Shown here piece by piece: positions 9,013-17,176 of a stretch of 64,000 nt of DNA. How positions within the stretch are numbered: position 1 is the stretch's first letter; the number at the start of each line of letters is the position of its first letter. Made by a program: the position numbers and the translations under genes. This DNA is from Pseudomonas sp. UBA6562 (GTDB lineage Bacteria > Pseudomonadota > Gammaproteobacteria > Pseudomonadales > Pseudomonadaceae), in contig NZ_DJJS01000006.1 of assembly GCF_002434265.1 (NCBI RefSeq), forward strand, positions 434,001 through 498,000, given 5' to 3'. The notes under the pieces were generated by a model. The model was given only the letters and a program-made list of their open reading frames with translations, had not been told where the DNA came from and searched no databases.

Positions 9013-9840
9013 ATGCGCTCGGCCGCTCCTTGCGGGCGGAGAGCATTCACGCCGTTTGGGTATCACGCTTCGATGGGCCACGCGCACATGGCCTTCGCAG
9101 GCCAGCATTTGGACAGCGCGAGCGGCAGCTACCTGCTGGGCAACGGCCACCGTGCCTACGACCCGGTCCTGATGCGTTTCAGATCTCCGGATACGCTCAG
9201 CCCCATGGGGGCAGGCGGCATCAATGCGTATGCCTACTGCGCGAACGATCCCGTCAACCGGGTCGATCCTTCGGGTCGGCTGCCGTGGCCTCAGACGATG
9301 GCCATGCAATCTTCTGGCGAACTTGTCAAACATTACTTTGCACGGCTGGGGAATGCCGTTGGTTCGCTGACGGGCGCTGCCATGGCTTTCGCCGGAATGG
9401 CGGCCGAGTACACGCAATTGCAGCGCGATCAGCCAGGTGCAAGTTTCCCAGCTGCGCATCGGTTACGCCGAATCCTTGGTTTCCACGCACTCCTCCACCC
9501 TACTTTCGCCGACTTCATCGAGTTGTTCTTGTCACCCGAAGCAGCAGGCCGCGTTGGCGTGGTCGACAACTTCGGGCTGAGCGGTTCTGTTTTTTTCATA
9601 GCCGAAGGAGGCGTAGCATTGATTTCGACCGTTCGCACCGAAGGTTTCTCGGGACTTGTGCCGACCGCACCCTCGCTACTGTATGCGGCCGGCGAGGTGA
9701 CATTAGTCAACCCGGCCCGGGAAATCATAACCCATGCCAGCGATTGGGCCTGGAACTACGTCTACGAAAACATTCTCTCGGCGCAGGGAGGGCAACGCCC
9801 GCCTGCGATCACGGCGGAGGTCATACGGAGGGGCGCGTAG
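9013..9840 (+). CDS. Short RHS repeat-associated core protein 1
   Basis: About 275 aa, starting just before an RHS core block: RAFTPFGYHASM, FAGQHLDSASGSYLLGNG, RFRSPDTLSPMGAGG, INAYAYCANDPVNRVDPSG. Only the last copy of the RHS motif is present, without the large beta-shell, so this is an 'orphan tip'. After residue ~95 the sequence is unique, partly hydrophobic, and not recognised. By analogy with RHS proteins the variable C-terminus could be a toxin, but no catalytic motif or adjacent immunity gene is visible. Its 3' end overlaps the convergent zapA-like gene by 20 bp. Start is a best guess; an ATG at 9013 precedes the motif. Confidence 0.7.
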   Translation: MRSAAPCGRRAFTPFGYHASMGHAHMAFAGQHLDSASGSYLLGNGHRAYDPVLMRFRSPDTLSPMGAGGINAYAYCANDPVNRVDPSGRLPWPQTMAMQSSGELVKHYFARLGNAVGSLTGAAMAFAGMAAEYTQLQRDQPGASFPAAHRLRRILGFHALLHPTFADFIELFLSPEAAGRVGVVDNFGLSGSVFFIAEGGVALISTVRTEGFSGLVPTAPSLLYAAGEVTLVNPAREIITHASDWAWNYVYENILSAQGGQRPPAITAEVIRRGA

Positions 9841-10147
9841 AATCGCCAATAGTCTTGGCAATCGCTTCGACCGTAGCCTCCACCTTCGCCTGGGCACGCG
9901 CCAGGGCTTGCTGGTGCTCGTCCTGCAACTCGATCTGCCGCGAGCATAGGTTCAACGCCGCCAGGACCAGCAGCTTGTCGCCGATCAACGTCGGGTACTG
10001 GCGCTTGGTGTCGCTCAAGGCTGCATTGAGCATGCGCGCCGCCTGGCTGAGGGTGTCTTCCTGGCCTTCCGGCGCTTTGATCGAATAGTCGACGCCCAGA
10101 ATCGACACGACATTGACCGGCTGTTCCTGACGCGAGTAGTAGCTCAT
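9821..10147 (-). CDS. ZapA-family protein (FtsZ-ring associated), paralogue
   Basis: 108 aa with the ZapA pattern: VNVVSILGVDYSIKAPEGQ, then a helical region (LSQAARMLNAAL, IGDKLLVLAALNLCSRQIEL) and a C-terminal coiled coil. ZapA dimers/tetramers bundle FtsZ protofilaments. The sequence differs from what I remember of the canonical Pseudomonas ZapA (VQILDKEYCI...), so it is likely a second, divergent member. It overlaps the upstream small coiled-coil gene by 4 nt (ATGA). Its 3' end runs into the convergent RHS gene. Name not assigned because paralogy is uncertain. Confidence 0.75.
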   Translation of the reverse strand: MSYYSRQEQPVNVVSILGVDYSIKAPEGQEDTLSQAARMLNAALSDTKRQYPTLIGDKLLVLAALNLCSRQIELQDEHQQALARAQAKVEATVEAIAKTIGDSTRPSV

Positions 10148-10374
10148 GCGCCGACGGTGCCGGCACCTGCGCGCTCGAGCAACGCTTGCAGGCGCGAGGT
10201 GGTGGCGCCCTGCTTCTCTTCCTGCTCCATCAGCGACAGCTGCAGGGTTTCGTTCTCTTCCTTGGCCTGGGCCAGTTCCTGGCCGAGCGCGGCGTTCTGC
10301 TCGGTCAGTTGGGTGTTCTTGTGCAGCAGGTCGTTGACCAGTTGCTCGATCTGATTAAGGGAGGCTTCCAACAT
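10144..10374 (-). CDS. Small coiled-coil protein, TIGR02449-like
   Basis: 76-aa, almost wholly coiled-coil protein (NQIEQLVNDLLHKNTQLTEQ followed by Glu/Gln/Leu heptads). Its partner downstream is the ZapA-like gene, translationally coupled by ATGA. This pairing resembles the TIGR02449-zapA pair found elsewhere in gammaproteobacteria; a ZapB-like bridging role is inference. Start at the ATG at 10374 is chosen because residues encoded further upstream are not coiled-coil and lie in the spacer. Confidence 0.75.
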   Translation of the reverse strand: MLEASLNQIEQLVNDLLHKNTQLTEQNAALGQELAQAKEENETLQLSLMEQEEKQGATTSRLQALLERAGAGTVGA

Positions 10375-10549
10375 GGCTCTATCTCGGGGTTGTTGCAGAG
10401 GGCGCTCACGATAAAGAAAACTGCGCGCCCCCGCCAATTAATATCGGTACGACGGGCTCAAGCGGCCCATTGACCCGACAGCGCGCGACATGTTCCCGAA
10501 AAACCTGCCGTCGATCCGAATGCCTTGCCCTGCTTGCCAGGCCGCAACG

Positions 10550-10572
10550 AAAACAGGCCCGTCGTGGGCCTG
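10550..10572 (-). terminator. Rho-independent terminator after gbcB
   Basis: On the minus strand CAGGCCC-ACGA-CGGGCCTG is followed by TTTTCGTT, 27 bp beyond the gbcB stop. Good GC stem and a short T-run. Confidence 0.75.
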
Positions 10573-10598
10573 CTTCTGTCTGCGCCTTGCCGCTGCGC

Positions 10599-11699
10599 TC
10601 AATAGTCAATGCGCACATCGCCCTTGGGCACGCTGCAACACGACAGGATGTAGCCCTCGGCCTCATCGTCCTCGGTGATGCCGCCGTTGTGCTCCATCTC
10701 CACCTCGCCGCCCAGCTTGAGCACCTTGCAGGTGCCGCAGATGCCCATACCGCAGGCCTTGGGGATCATCAGGCCGACTTTCGCCGCCGCCGCATGCACG
10801 GTTTCGCCGGGGGCTATGCGAATGCTCTTCTCGCTGCCGATGAACTCCACCAGGTTGAGGTCGGATTCGTCCACTTCCGGCGCATCGGCGGCCTGCTCGG
10901 CGTTCTCGACGGCATTGGCCTTGTCTTCGGCCGGCGTGGCACCGAAGGATTCCTCGTGGTAGCGGCTCATGTCGAAGCCGACGCCTTCGAGCATGCGCTT
11001 GACCGCGTTCATGTACGGCGTCGGACCGCAGCAGAACACTTCGCGCTCCATATAGTCGGGCGCCATCAGCTCCAGCAGGCGCTGGTTCAGGTAGCCGCGG
11101 TAGCCGGCCCACGGCTCGCCCAAGCCGTGCTTCTCGCAGATGATGTGCAGCCCGAAGTTGGGGATGCGCGAAGCCATCTGTTCGAGTTCGCGGTGGTAGA
11201 TGATGTCCTTGGGCGTACGCGCGCTGTGCACGAAGACCATGTCGACGTTGGCGTTGGTGTCGTAGAACCAGCGCGCCATGGACATCACCGGGGTGATACC
11301 GACGCCGCCGGAGAGGTACAGCACCTTGTTGGCCGGGAAGTCGATGGCGTTGAACAGCCCCACCGGGCCGTGCACGGCCAGCTCCTGACCTTCGTGCAAG
11401 GTGTCGTGCAGGTGGTTGGAGACATGCCCGCCCGGCACACGTTTGACGGTGATGGAGAAACTGTAGGGCACCGAGGGCGAACTGGAGATGGTGTAGGAAC
11501 GCATCACCTGCTTGCCGTCGATCTCCAGTTCCAGGGTGACGAACTGTCCGGGCTTGAAGAAGAACATGATCGGCGCGTCGGCCATGAAGCAGAACGTGCG
11601 CACGTCCCACGTCTCTTGGATGACCTTGACGCAGCGCACGGTGTGGCGACCGTTGACCCAAGTCTGCGTGGTGACCGGATTGAGGAAGGTTTCGGACAT
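10599..11699 (-). CDS. gbcB: Glycine betaine monooxygenase reductase subunit GbcB
   Basis: Electron-transfer partner of the Rieske oxygenase GbcA; passes electrons from NAD(P)H through flavin and a 2Fe-2S centre. 366 aa: N-terminal ferredoxin-reductase module (RSYTISSSPS FAD motif, GGVGITPVMSM nucleotide motif, CCGPTPYMN) and C-terminal plant-type ferredoxin CGMGICGTCKVLKLGG with a distal CC near the end. Start is the ATG at 11699, with GGAG 6 nt upstream. It is divergent from gbcA with a 305-bp shared region. Confidence 0.95.
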   Translation of the reverse strand: MSETFLNPVTTQTWVNGRHTVRCVKVIQETWDVRTFCFMADAPIMFFFKPGQFVTLELEIDGKQVMRSYTISSSPSVPYSFSITVKRVPGGHVSNHLHDTLHEGQELAVHGPVGLFNAIDFPANKVLYLSGGVGITPVMSMARWFYDTNANVDMVFVHSARTPKDIIYHRELEQMASRIPNFGLHIICEKHGLGEPWAGYRGYLNQRLLELMAPDYMEREVFCCGPTPYMNAVKRMLEGVGFDMSRYHEESFGATPAEDKANAVENAEQAADAPEVDESDLNLVEFIGSEKSIRIAPGETVHAAAAKVGLMIPKACGMGICGTCKVLKLGGEVEMEHNGGITEDDEAEGYILSCCSVPKGDVRIDY

Positions 11700-12004
11700 G
11701 ATCATCTCCAGCGGCCGACTACCGGCCTTTTTATGGTTGCGATGATGCTCAAGCCCGGAGGGTCGCACTTTCCTATCTGCGACATCGGCGTGCTTATCGC
11801 GACCAGCCCCGTAAGACAAGGCTTGGCGCGTCGGAATCAGATTGGGCCATGTCGCCCATGGATACGGTTCGCGCCTACAGTAATCGCACACTCCACCGCA
11901 AATGCACCGGCTGCTTCGACACGAATGACAGCCGGGCCGACGGCACCGCAGCACCACAACGATTAGCCACCTTTCGCCGGCCGTATCAGGCCATGAGGAA
12001 CCAC
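11700..12004. promoter_or_regulatory. gbcB/gbcA divergent control region with TGCGAC-type direct repeat
   Basis: Contains TGCGACA at 11778-11784 and CGCGACC at 11798-11804, a direct repeat with 20-bp period (about two helical turns), about 200 bp before gbcA. This geometry suits an AraC-family dimer, and gbcA/gbcB are known GbdR targets in P. aeruginosa. The assignment to GbdR is inference; no consensus was checked. Confidence 0.45.
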
Positions 12005-13300
12005 ATGATGGACGTCACCGCAACCCTGAGCCTGGGCGATCCACTCGAACCTGCACGCAAGGCCACCGCCGAGATGCTGCAGAACCGCGAGCGTACCTAT
12101 TCGCTGCCCCAGCCTTTCTACACCGACGAGCGTCTGTTCCAGATCGACATGCAGGAGATCTTCCACAAGGAGTGGCTGATCGCCGGCATGACCTGCGAAA
12201 TTCCGGCGAAGGGCAACTACCTGACCCTCGAGATCGGCAAGAACCCGATCATCGTGGTGCGCGGCACCGAAGGTAAGGTGCACGCCTTCCACAACGTCTG
12301 CCGCCACCGCGGTTCGCGCCTGTGCGTACACGACAAGGGCAAGGTGGCCAAGCTGGTGTGCCCGTACCACCAGTGGACCTACGAGCTCGACGGTCGCCTG
12401 CTGTTCGCCGGCACCGAGATGGGCGTGGACTTCGACATGAAGGAATACGGCCTCAAGCCGGTCAACGTGAAGACCGCCGGCGGTTACATCTTCATCAGCC
12501 TGGCGGAGAACCCGCCCGCCATCGACGAGTTCCTGGCCACCCTGGACCACTACATGGAACCGTACGACATGGAGAACACCAAGGTCGCGGTGCAGACCCA
12601 ACTGTTCGAGAAGGCCAACTGGAAGCTGGTGCTGGAAAACAACCGCGAGTGCTACCACTGCAACGGCTCGCACCCGGAGCTGCTGCAAACCCTGCTGGAG
12701 TTCGACGACACCAACGATCCGCGCGCCAGCCAGGAGTTCAAGGACCAGGTCGCCGCCTGCTCGGCCGCCTGGGAAGCCGAAAAGATCCCGTACCTGCACA
12801 AGAGCCACGGCCTGCGTAACCGCATCGTGCGCATGCCGCTGCTCAAGGGCACCGTATCGATGACCATGGACGGCAAGGCGGCGTGCAAGAAGCTGATGGG
12901 CCGCATCCAGAACCCGGACATGGGTTCGATGCGCATCTTGCACCTGCCGCACGCCTGGAACCACTGCATGGGCGACCACATGATCGTCTTCACCGTGTGG
13001 CCGATCAGCGCCCAGGAATCGATGGTCACCACCAAGTGGCTGGTGCACAAGGACGCCGTGGAAGGCGTCGATTACGACCCGGCCAACATGCGTAAGGTGT
13101 GGGACGCCACCAACGACCAGGACCGTCGCCTGGCCGAAGAGAACCAGCGCGGGATCAATTCCACCGCCTACCAGCCTGGGCCGTATTCCAAGACCTACGA
13201 GTTCGGCGTGGTGAACTTCATCGATTGGTACAGCCAGCGGGTATTGAACAACCTGGGGGCCGAGCCTGCGCCTTATCTGAAGGAAATCAACGCACAGTGA
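12005..13300 (+). CDS. gbcA: Glycine betaine monooxygenase, Rieske oxygenase GbcA
   Basis: Catalyses O2-dependent N-demethylation of glycine betaine to dimethylglycine and formaldehyde. About 431 aa. The Rieske site is C-R-H near residues 100-102 with CPYH 17 residues later, and the mononuclear Fe site lies in NRECYHCNGSHPELL. Translation probably begins at one of the tandem ATGs at 12005/12008, with AGGAA at 11996-12000; the frame upstream to 11849 is promoter DNA. Confidence 0.95.
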   Translation: MMDVTATLSLGDPLEPARKATAEMLQNRERTYSLPQPFYTDERLFQIDMQEIFHKEWLIAGMTCEIPAKGNYLTLEIGKNPIIVVRGTEGKVHAFHNVCRHRGSRLCVHDKGKVAKLVCPYHQWTYELDGRLLFAGTEMGVDFDMKEYGLKPVNVKTAGGYIFISLAENPPAIDEFLATLDHYMEPYDMENTKVAVQTQLFEKANWKLVLENNRECYHCNGSHPELLQTLLEFDDTNDPRASQEFKDQVAACSAAWEAEKIPYLHKSHGLRNRIVRMPLLKGTVSMTMDGKAACKKLMGRIQNPDMGSMRILHLPHAWNHCMGDHMIVFTVWPISAQESMVTTKWLVHKDAVEGVDYDPANMRKVWDATNDQDRRLAEENQRGINSTAYQPGPYSKTYEFGVVNFIDWYSQRVLNNLGAEPAPYLKEINAQ

Positions 13301-13390
13301 TGCAACCGGCAGCGCGTGGAGCGGCCTGGGCCGTCGCACGCGCTGTCGCACCGCTCAACGCTGTCGGCCCATGCATTCAAGCACAGCTGT

Positions 13391-14203
13391 CTAGATGGAC
13401 ATGCGACGTCGTTGCCGACTGTTTGGAAAGGCGTTCGAGCCTGGGTTGGCTGCCAGGTTCCGCATTGGATTCGATGTACTCTCCATATCCACTTCGCGCG
13501 GTTGGCGAATGGACCGCAGAGCGTTCGCGACGGCGGTTTTCAAGGGCGTTATACCGGTCACGATGCCTGCCGCGTCTTTCACGACGCCTCCGATCTGCCC
13601 GGGATTGTCCCGAAGATAGGCCCAGACGACTTGGCCATCCTCTTTCAGATTCAACAGACGCTCGAAAATACTGAAGCCTCTAGCGTTCGCTTGGGTAATT
13701 TCGCTGCCCTTGATGGCCAGCGGCAAGAAGCCGTCCTGCTCGTACCATGCCATCGCCGAAGCTGCGGCCTTCAAAACTCCCTTGTTGAACTTGAAGTAGT
13801 TTTTCGCCTGCGCGGACAAACGTGGAGGCACTCCCTGGATACGCGACGTCACGACAGTCTTGAGTGTGCTGACGAAGCCATCGAGGACGTTGAGGCCACT
13901 GTCCAGAAAACTCAGCGCGATGAGCGAAACCCTGACAGGGTTGGCCCCTGTGCGATCCACATGGTTGATGGGGTCCCCCATACAGTACGCGTAGGGGTTG
14001 AGGCCGCCCTGGCCAAATGGGCTCAGCGAGTCCGGGCTGTGGAAGCGCATGAGCGATGAGTTGTAGACGCGCCGGCCATGACCGAGCAGGTACTGACCAC
14101 TTACTCGGTCACGGTACTCACCGCAGTAGGCCAAGGCGGTGCCGTTGTACGCAGAGCCCGTTCCATAAGCCGCGTAGCCGTAGGAGCGGTTGGAAATGTT
14201 CAT
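13391..14203 (-). CDS. Short RHS repeat-associated core protein 2
   Basis: 270 aa. The N-terminus has the RHS core (YGYAAYGT, LAYCGEYRDRVSGQYLLGHG, MRFHSPDSLSPFGQGG, NPYAYCMGDPINHVDRTG), then about 185 unrecognised residues and a basic tail (RQRRRMSI). The first 19 residues are shorter than usual for these tips. Its ATG overlaps the stop of the upstream RHS gene (ATGA), so the two are probably one transcriptional unit. The C-terminus carries ESTSNPM, similar to RSTSNPE near the end of its neighbour. Possible effector; no nuclease, deaminase or ADPRT motif recognised. Confidence 0.72.
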   Translation of the reverse strand: MNISNRSYGYAAYGTGSAYNGTALAYCGEYRDRVSGQYLLGHGRRVYNSSLMRFHSPDSLSPFGQGGLNPYAYCMGDPINHVDRTGANPVRVSLIALSFLDSGLNVLDGFVSTLKTVVTSRIQGVPPRLSAQAKNYFKFNKGVLKAAASAMAWYEQDGFLPLAIKGSEITQANARGFSIFERLLNLKEDGQVVWAYLRDNPGQIGGVVKDAAGIVTGITPLKTAVANALRSIRQPREVDMESTSNPMRNLAANPGSNAFPNSRQRRRMSI

Positions 14204-15033
14204 GAGTGCGACGAAAGTTCGGGATTGGAGGTAGACCTTGGTAAGGACACGCCTCGGATGATGTTGGCTGGGTTAACCTGATTCGTACGGTGTTCCGTTC
14301 TCGGCGATACCGAGGATGAAGACAAAGTGCTTAAAGATAAAACAGTGACTGAGTTGAGTTGCACATCGGGCGACAATCCGCGGTTGGCGAACACCGCACC
14401 TATATTGTGCCGAGCCGCGCTGACGAACTCGCGCGCCCCTCGACGCACAGCCGACACGAGCGTGATTGCCGACTTGGCTAGGGACGTCGCGTTGCCCAGA
14501 GTCAGCAAGCCAAGTGCTAAGGGTTCCAGCCGCGACGAGCCGCTGAACAGGATACCCACGCCTGTTATCGCCAACCCTGCTTCGGCTAATAGCTGTCGAG
14601 TGCCCCAAACAGCCGAACGGCTTTTGATCCGAGTCCCTAAGGCCACCATGGTCGCTGCGGCATAAGCCGCGACTGTAGAAGCCCGGGTTAGCTCGATCGA
14701 AGTCAAAAAGTTCGCATTAATAGGAAATCTGCCAGCGGGGTCGCTGCGATTCACAGGATCGCCAGCGCAATAGGCATAAGCGTTGATGCCACCCTTGCCG
14801 AAGGGGCTTAAGCTATCGGGACAATTGAGCCGCTTCAGTCGAGGCAGATACAGCCTATGGCCCTGCCCCAAGTGGTAACCCTCGGTGATCGCGTCACAAC
14901 GCTCACCTGCGAAAGCGGTCAGCGAGCTGTCACTAGACGGACGATAGCCATACGGCGTATACGCCCGCCCGGATGAGGAAGGCGCCAAACGTGTGGGCGT
15001 TTGTCCTGTCAGCGATGAAATGGCTCGTTTCAC
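14200..15033 (-). CDS. Short RHS repeat-associated core protein 3 (GTG start)
   Basis: 277 aa beginning at a GTG at 15033. RHS core: RAYTPYGYRPSSDSSL, FAGERCDAITEGYHLGQG, LNCPDSLSPFGKGG, INAYAYCAGDPVNRSDPAG. The remainder contains alternating hydrophobic stretches (ASTVAAYAAATMVALG, LAEAGLAITGVGILF, LEPLALGLLTLG) that could be membrane-inserting helices, then a Ser-rich tail. The DNA looks less GC-rich than the flanking betaine genes, suggesting acquisition. The ribosome-binding site is weak. C-terminal function unknown. Confidence 0.7.
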   Translation of the reverse strand: MKRAISSLTGQTPTRLAPSSSGRAYTPYGYRPSSDSSLTAFAGERCDAITEGYHLGQGHRLYLPRLKRLNCPDSLSPFGKGGINAYAYCAGDPVNRSDPAGRFPINANFLTSIELTRASTVAAYAAATMVALGTRIKSRSAVWGTRQLLAEAGLAITGVGILFSGSSRLEPLALGLLTLGNATSLAKSAITLVSAVRRGAREFVSAARHNIGAVFANRGLSPDVQLNSVTVLSLSTLSSSSVSPRTEHRTNQVNPANIIRGVSLPRSTSNPELSSHS

Positions 15034-15162
15034 GTTTGTCTACCTGTCTCTAAGTCGCAATGACGTTAGACCAGGACCACGTACTTAAGATACTGGTAAA
15101 ACTGACAGCCAAAAGCGGGCCTCCAGGCCGGCGCGATGATTGACCCTTGGCAAGTTGGTCGA

Positions 15163-15939
15163 TTAGCGCAACACCCCCTCCTCCACCAGCAACTTCAGAA
15201 TCGCCTCGGCCCCTTCCTGCGCCGTCACGCCTTTCAAGACCTTGCCGCTGCCTCCGCTGGCCTTGGCCGTGGCCGCTTTCATCCGGTCCGCGCCGCTCTT
15301 GGCCTTGATCACCTTCAGACGCTTGGGCCGTGGGCGAGCCGGTTGCAGTTGCGCGTCGGCGAGCAGGTCGTCTTCGACCACCTCCACCTCCCGCGCCGCT
15401 AGCACACCACGGCGCGCCGGGCCGAAAGCGCTCTGCCGTGGCGTCGGTGCGGCGTTGTCGACGGTCGCCAGCAATGGCAAGCGCACCTTCAAGCGACGCC
15501 GCTGCCCGCGTGGCAAGGCTTGCAGCACCAAGGCGGTACCGTTGTCGATGGATTCGACGGCCGCCAGGCCCACGATCAACGGCCAGCCCAGCGTCTCGGC
15601 CAGCAGGAACGGCAGCATCCCGGAGCCTTCGCCGGTTTCCGCCTGGCTACCGGTCAGCACCAGTTGAGCGCCGGCATCGCGCAGATAATCGCCGAGCACG
15701 CCGACGACATCGGCGCCGGCCGGCTGCTCCAGCACATCGAGGTGGTCCAGCCCCATGCCCAGGTAGGCGCGCAGGGCTTCTTCGTGAGGATCGCCGGCGT
15801 GCACCACTTGCAGATGCTCGCCGGCCAGTTGCAGGCCCAGCTCTACCGCGCGCGCATCCTGATCGGCGCGGCGCGTGCGCCCTGAGCCGGGATGCGCGCC
15901 GATGGAAACCAGGCTGATGACTTTCGTACCCATGCTCAT
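15163..15939 (-). CDS. Electron transfer flavoprotein beta-like subunit of the dimethylglycine pathway
   Basis: About 258 aa EtfB-fold protein (VISLVSIGAHPGSG, VVHAGDPHEEALRAYLGMG, LVLTGSQAETGEGSGMLPFLLAE). With the EtfA-like subunit 4 bp upstream it should carry electrons from DgcA to the membrane Fe-S protein DgcB. An alternative ATG two codons in (15933) is possible. Last gene of the dipeptidase-DUF5943-dgcA-dgcB-etfA-etfB run. Confidence 0.9.
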   Translation of the reverse strand: MSMGTKVISLVSIGAHPGSGRTRRADQDARAVELGLQLAGEHLQVVHAGDPHEEALRAYLGMGLDHLDVLEQPAGADVVGVLGDYLRDAGAQLVLTGSQAETGEGSGMLPFLLAETLGWPLIVGLAAVESIDNGTALVLQALPRGQRRRLKVRLPLLATVDNAAPTPRQSAFGPARRGVLAAREVEVVEDDLLADAQLQPARPRPKRLKVIKAKSGADRMKAATAKASGGSGKVLKGVTAQEGAEAILKLLVEEGVLR

Positions 15940-15943
15940 GCCC

Positions 15944-17176
15944 TCAAGCCGCGTCGCGCTGGCCGCCGCTGCGGAAGTGTTCCACCGCCTCGATCAGTGC
16001 CTGGAGAATCGCCGTGCTGTCGCCAATGATCGACAGGTCGGCGCGTTTGATCATGTCGCAGGCCGGGTCCATGTTCACCGCCACCACCTTGTCGCAGGCC
16101 GCGATGCCCTGCAGGTGCTGGACGGCGCCGGAAATGCCGACCGCCACATAGACCCGTGCCGTGACCCAAGTGCCGGTCGCACCGACCTGGCGGTTGCGCG
16201 GCATGAAGCCATCGTCCACCGCCACCCGCGAAGCGCCTTCGGTGGCACCGAGCACGGCGGTGGCACGGTGGTACAGGTCCCAGTCCTTGATGCCGCTGCC
16301 GCCCGAGACGATGAACTCGGCTTCGGCCATTGCGATGGCGGCCGGGTCCACGGCCACCGAGCCCAGGTCTTCGATGCGCGACAGGCTGCGCGCCACCGAA
16401 GCCGACAGCTCGACCGGCAAGGCTTCGTGGCGGGTGTCGCTGACCGGATCCGAGCATTCCGACGAGGCCAGGATGATCCGTGCGATGCCGCGTTGCAGGT
16501 CTTGCTGGCCGGCACCGGCACGGCCGATGCATTCGCCGTCCTTGACCTGCCACACGCGGGTGGCCGGGCGCTCGCCCATGGCCGCGGCCAGGCGCCGACC
16601 CAGCTCGCCGCCGCCGTTGCGGGTGTCGGGCAGCAGCCAGTGGCGCGGCGCGAATTGCGTGTCCACGGCGCGCAGGCCCTGTACCAGTTGTTCGGGGGCA
16701 TAGCCCTTGTAGGCATCGCCGTCGAGCACCAGCAGGCGGTCCACACCGGCAGTGTCGAAAGCGCTTTCCTTGTGTTCGCCGAAGACGATGGCCAGCACCG
16801 CGCCGTCCCGGCCGGCCAGGCTGTGGGCCAGGCCCAGCAGGTCGCGGTCGTGCGGGCCGAGGCGGCCGCCGACCATGTCCGGCACCACGGCGATGTAGAA
16901 GGCGGGTTCGAGCACCTGATGCAGCGGCAGTTGCACCTCGGCGGCGGCGCTGCGCCGGCCCCCGGTGGCTGTGCCCTGCTGGGCGCCACTGCGGTCGATG
17001 CGCTTGAGGCCGTTGGGCCCCATGAAACCGGCGGCGATGGCGTGGGTGTTCTTGCGCATCAGGCCGTTGGGGCCCATCCACGAGGTCTGTTGCGTCTGCA
17101 TCGCCGCGTGCAGCGGATGCAGACGGTTACGGGCGATCCACTCGGCACGTGGGTCGCGGCGGATGAGGTCGCTCAT
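15944..17176 (-). CDS. Electron transfer flavoprotein alpha-like subunit with N-terminal extension
   Basis: 410 aa, about 100 longer than housekeeping EtfA. The C-terminal half has the FAD-binding signature (GATGTWVTARVYVAVGISGA, KVVAVNMDPACDMIKRAD). The N-terminal ~80 residues are an extension containing two copies of MGPNGLxR (MGPNGLMRKN and MGPNGLKRID). The ATG overlaps the dgcB stop (TGATG). It pairs with the EtfB-like protein for dimethylglycine oxidation; the role of the extension is unknown. Confidence 0.9.
   Translation of the reverse strand: MSDLIRRDPRAEWIARNRLHPLHAAMQTQQTSWMGPNGLMRKNTHAIAAGFMGPNGLKRIDRSGAQQGTATGGRRSAAAEVQLPLHQVLEPAFYIAVVPDMVGGRLGPHDRDLLGLAHSLAGRDGAVLAIVFGEHKESAFDTAGVDRLLVLDGDAYKGYAPEQLVQGLRAVDTQFAPRHWLLPDTRNGGGELGRRLAAAMGERPATRVWQVKDGECIGRAGAGQQDLQRGIARIILASSECSDPVSDTRHEALPVELSASVARSLSRIEDLGSVAVDPAAIAMAEAEFIVSGGSGIKDWDLYHRATAVLGATEGASRVAVDDGFMPRNRQVGATGTWVTARVYVAVGISGAVQHLQGIAACDKVVAVNMDPACDMIKRADLSIIGDSTAILQALIEAVEHFRSGGQRDAA

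Noticed and set aside
9760..9820. 6S RNA downstream of zapA
   Set aside because: ssrS usually follows canonical zapA, but here the RHS gene occupies the position and no 6S-like fold or ygfA gene is seen, consistent with this being a paralogue.
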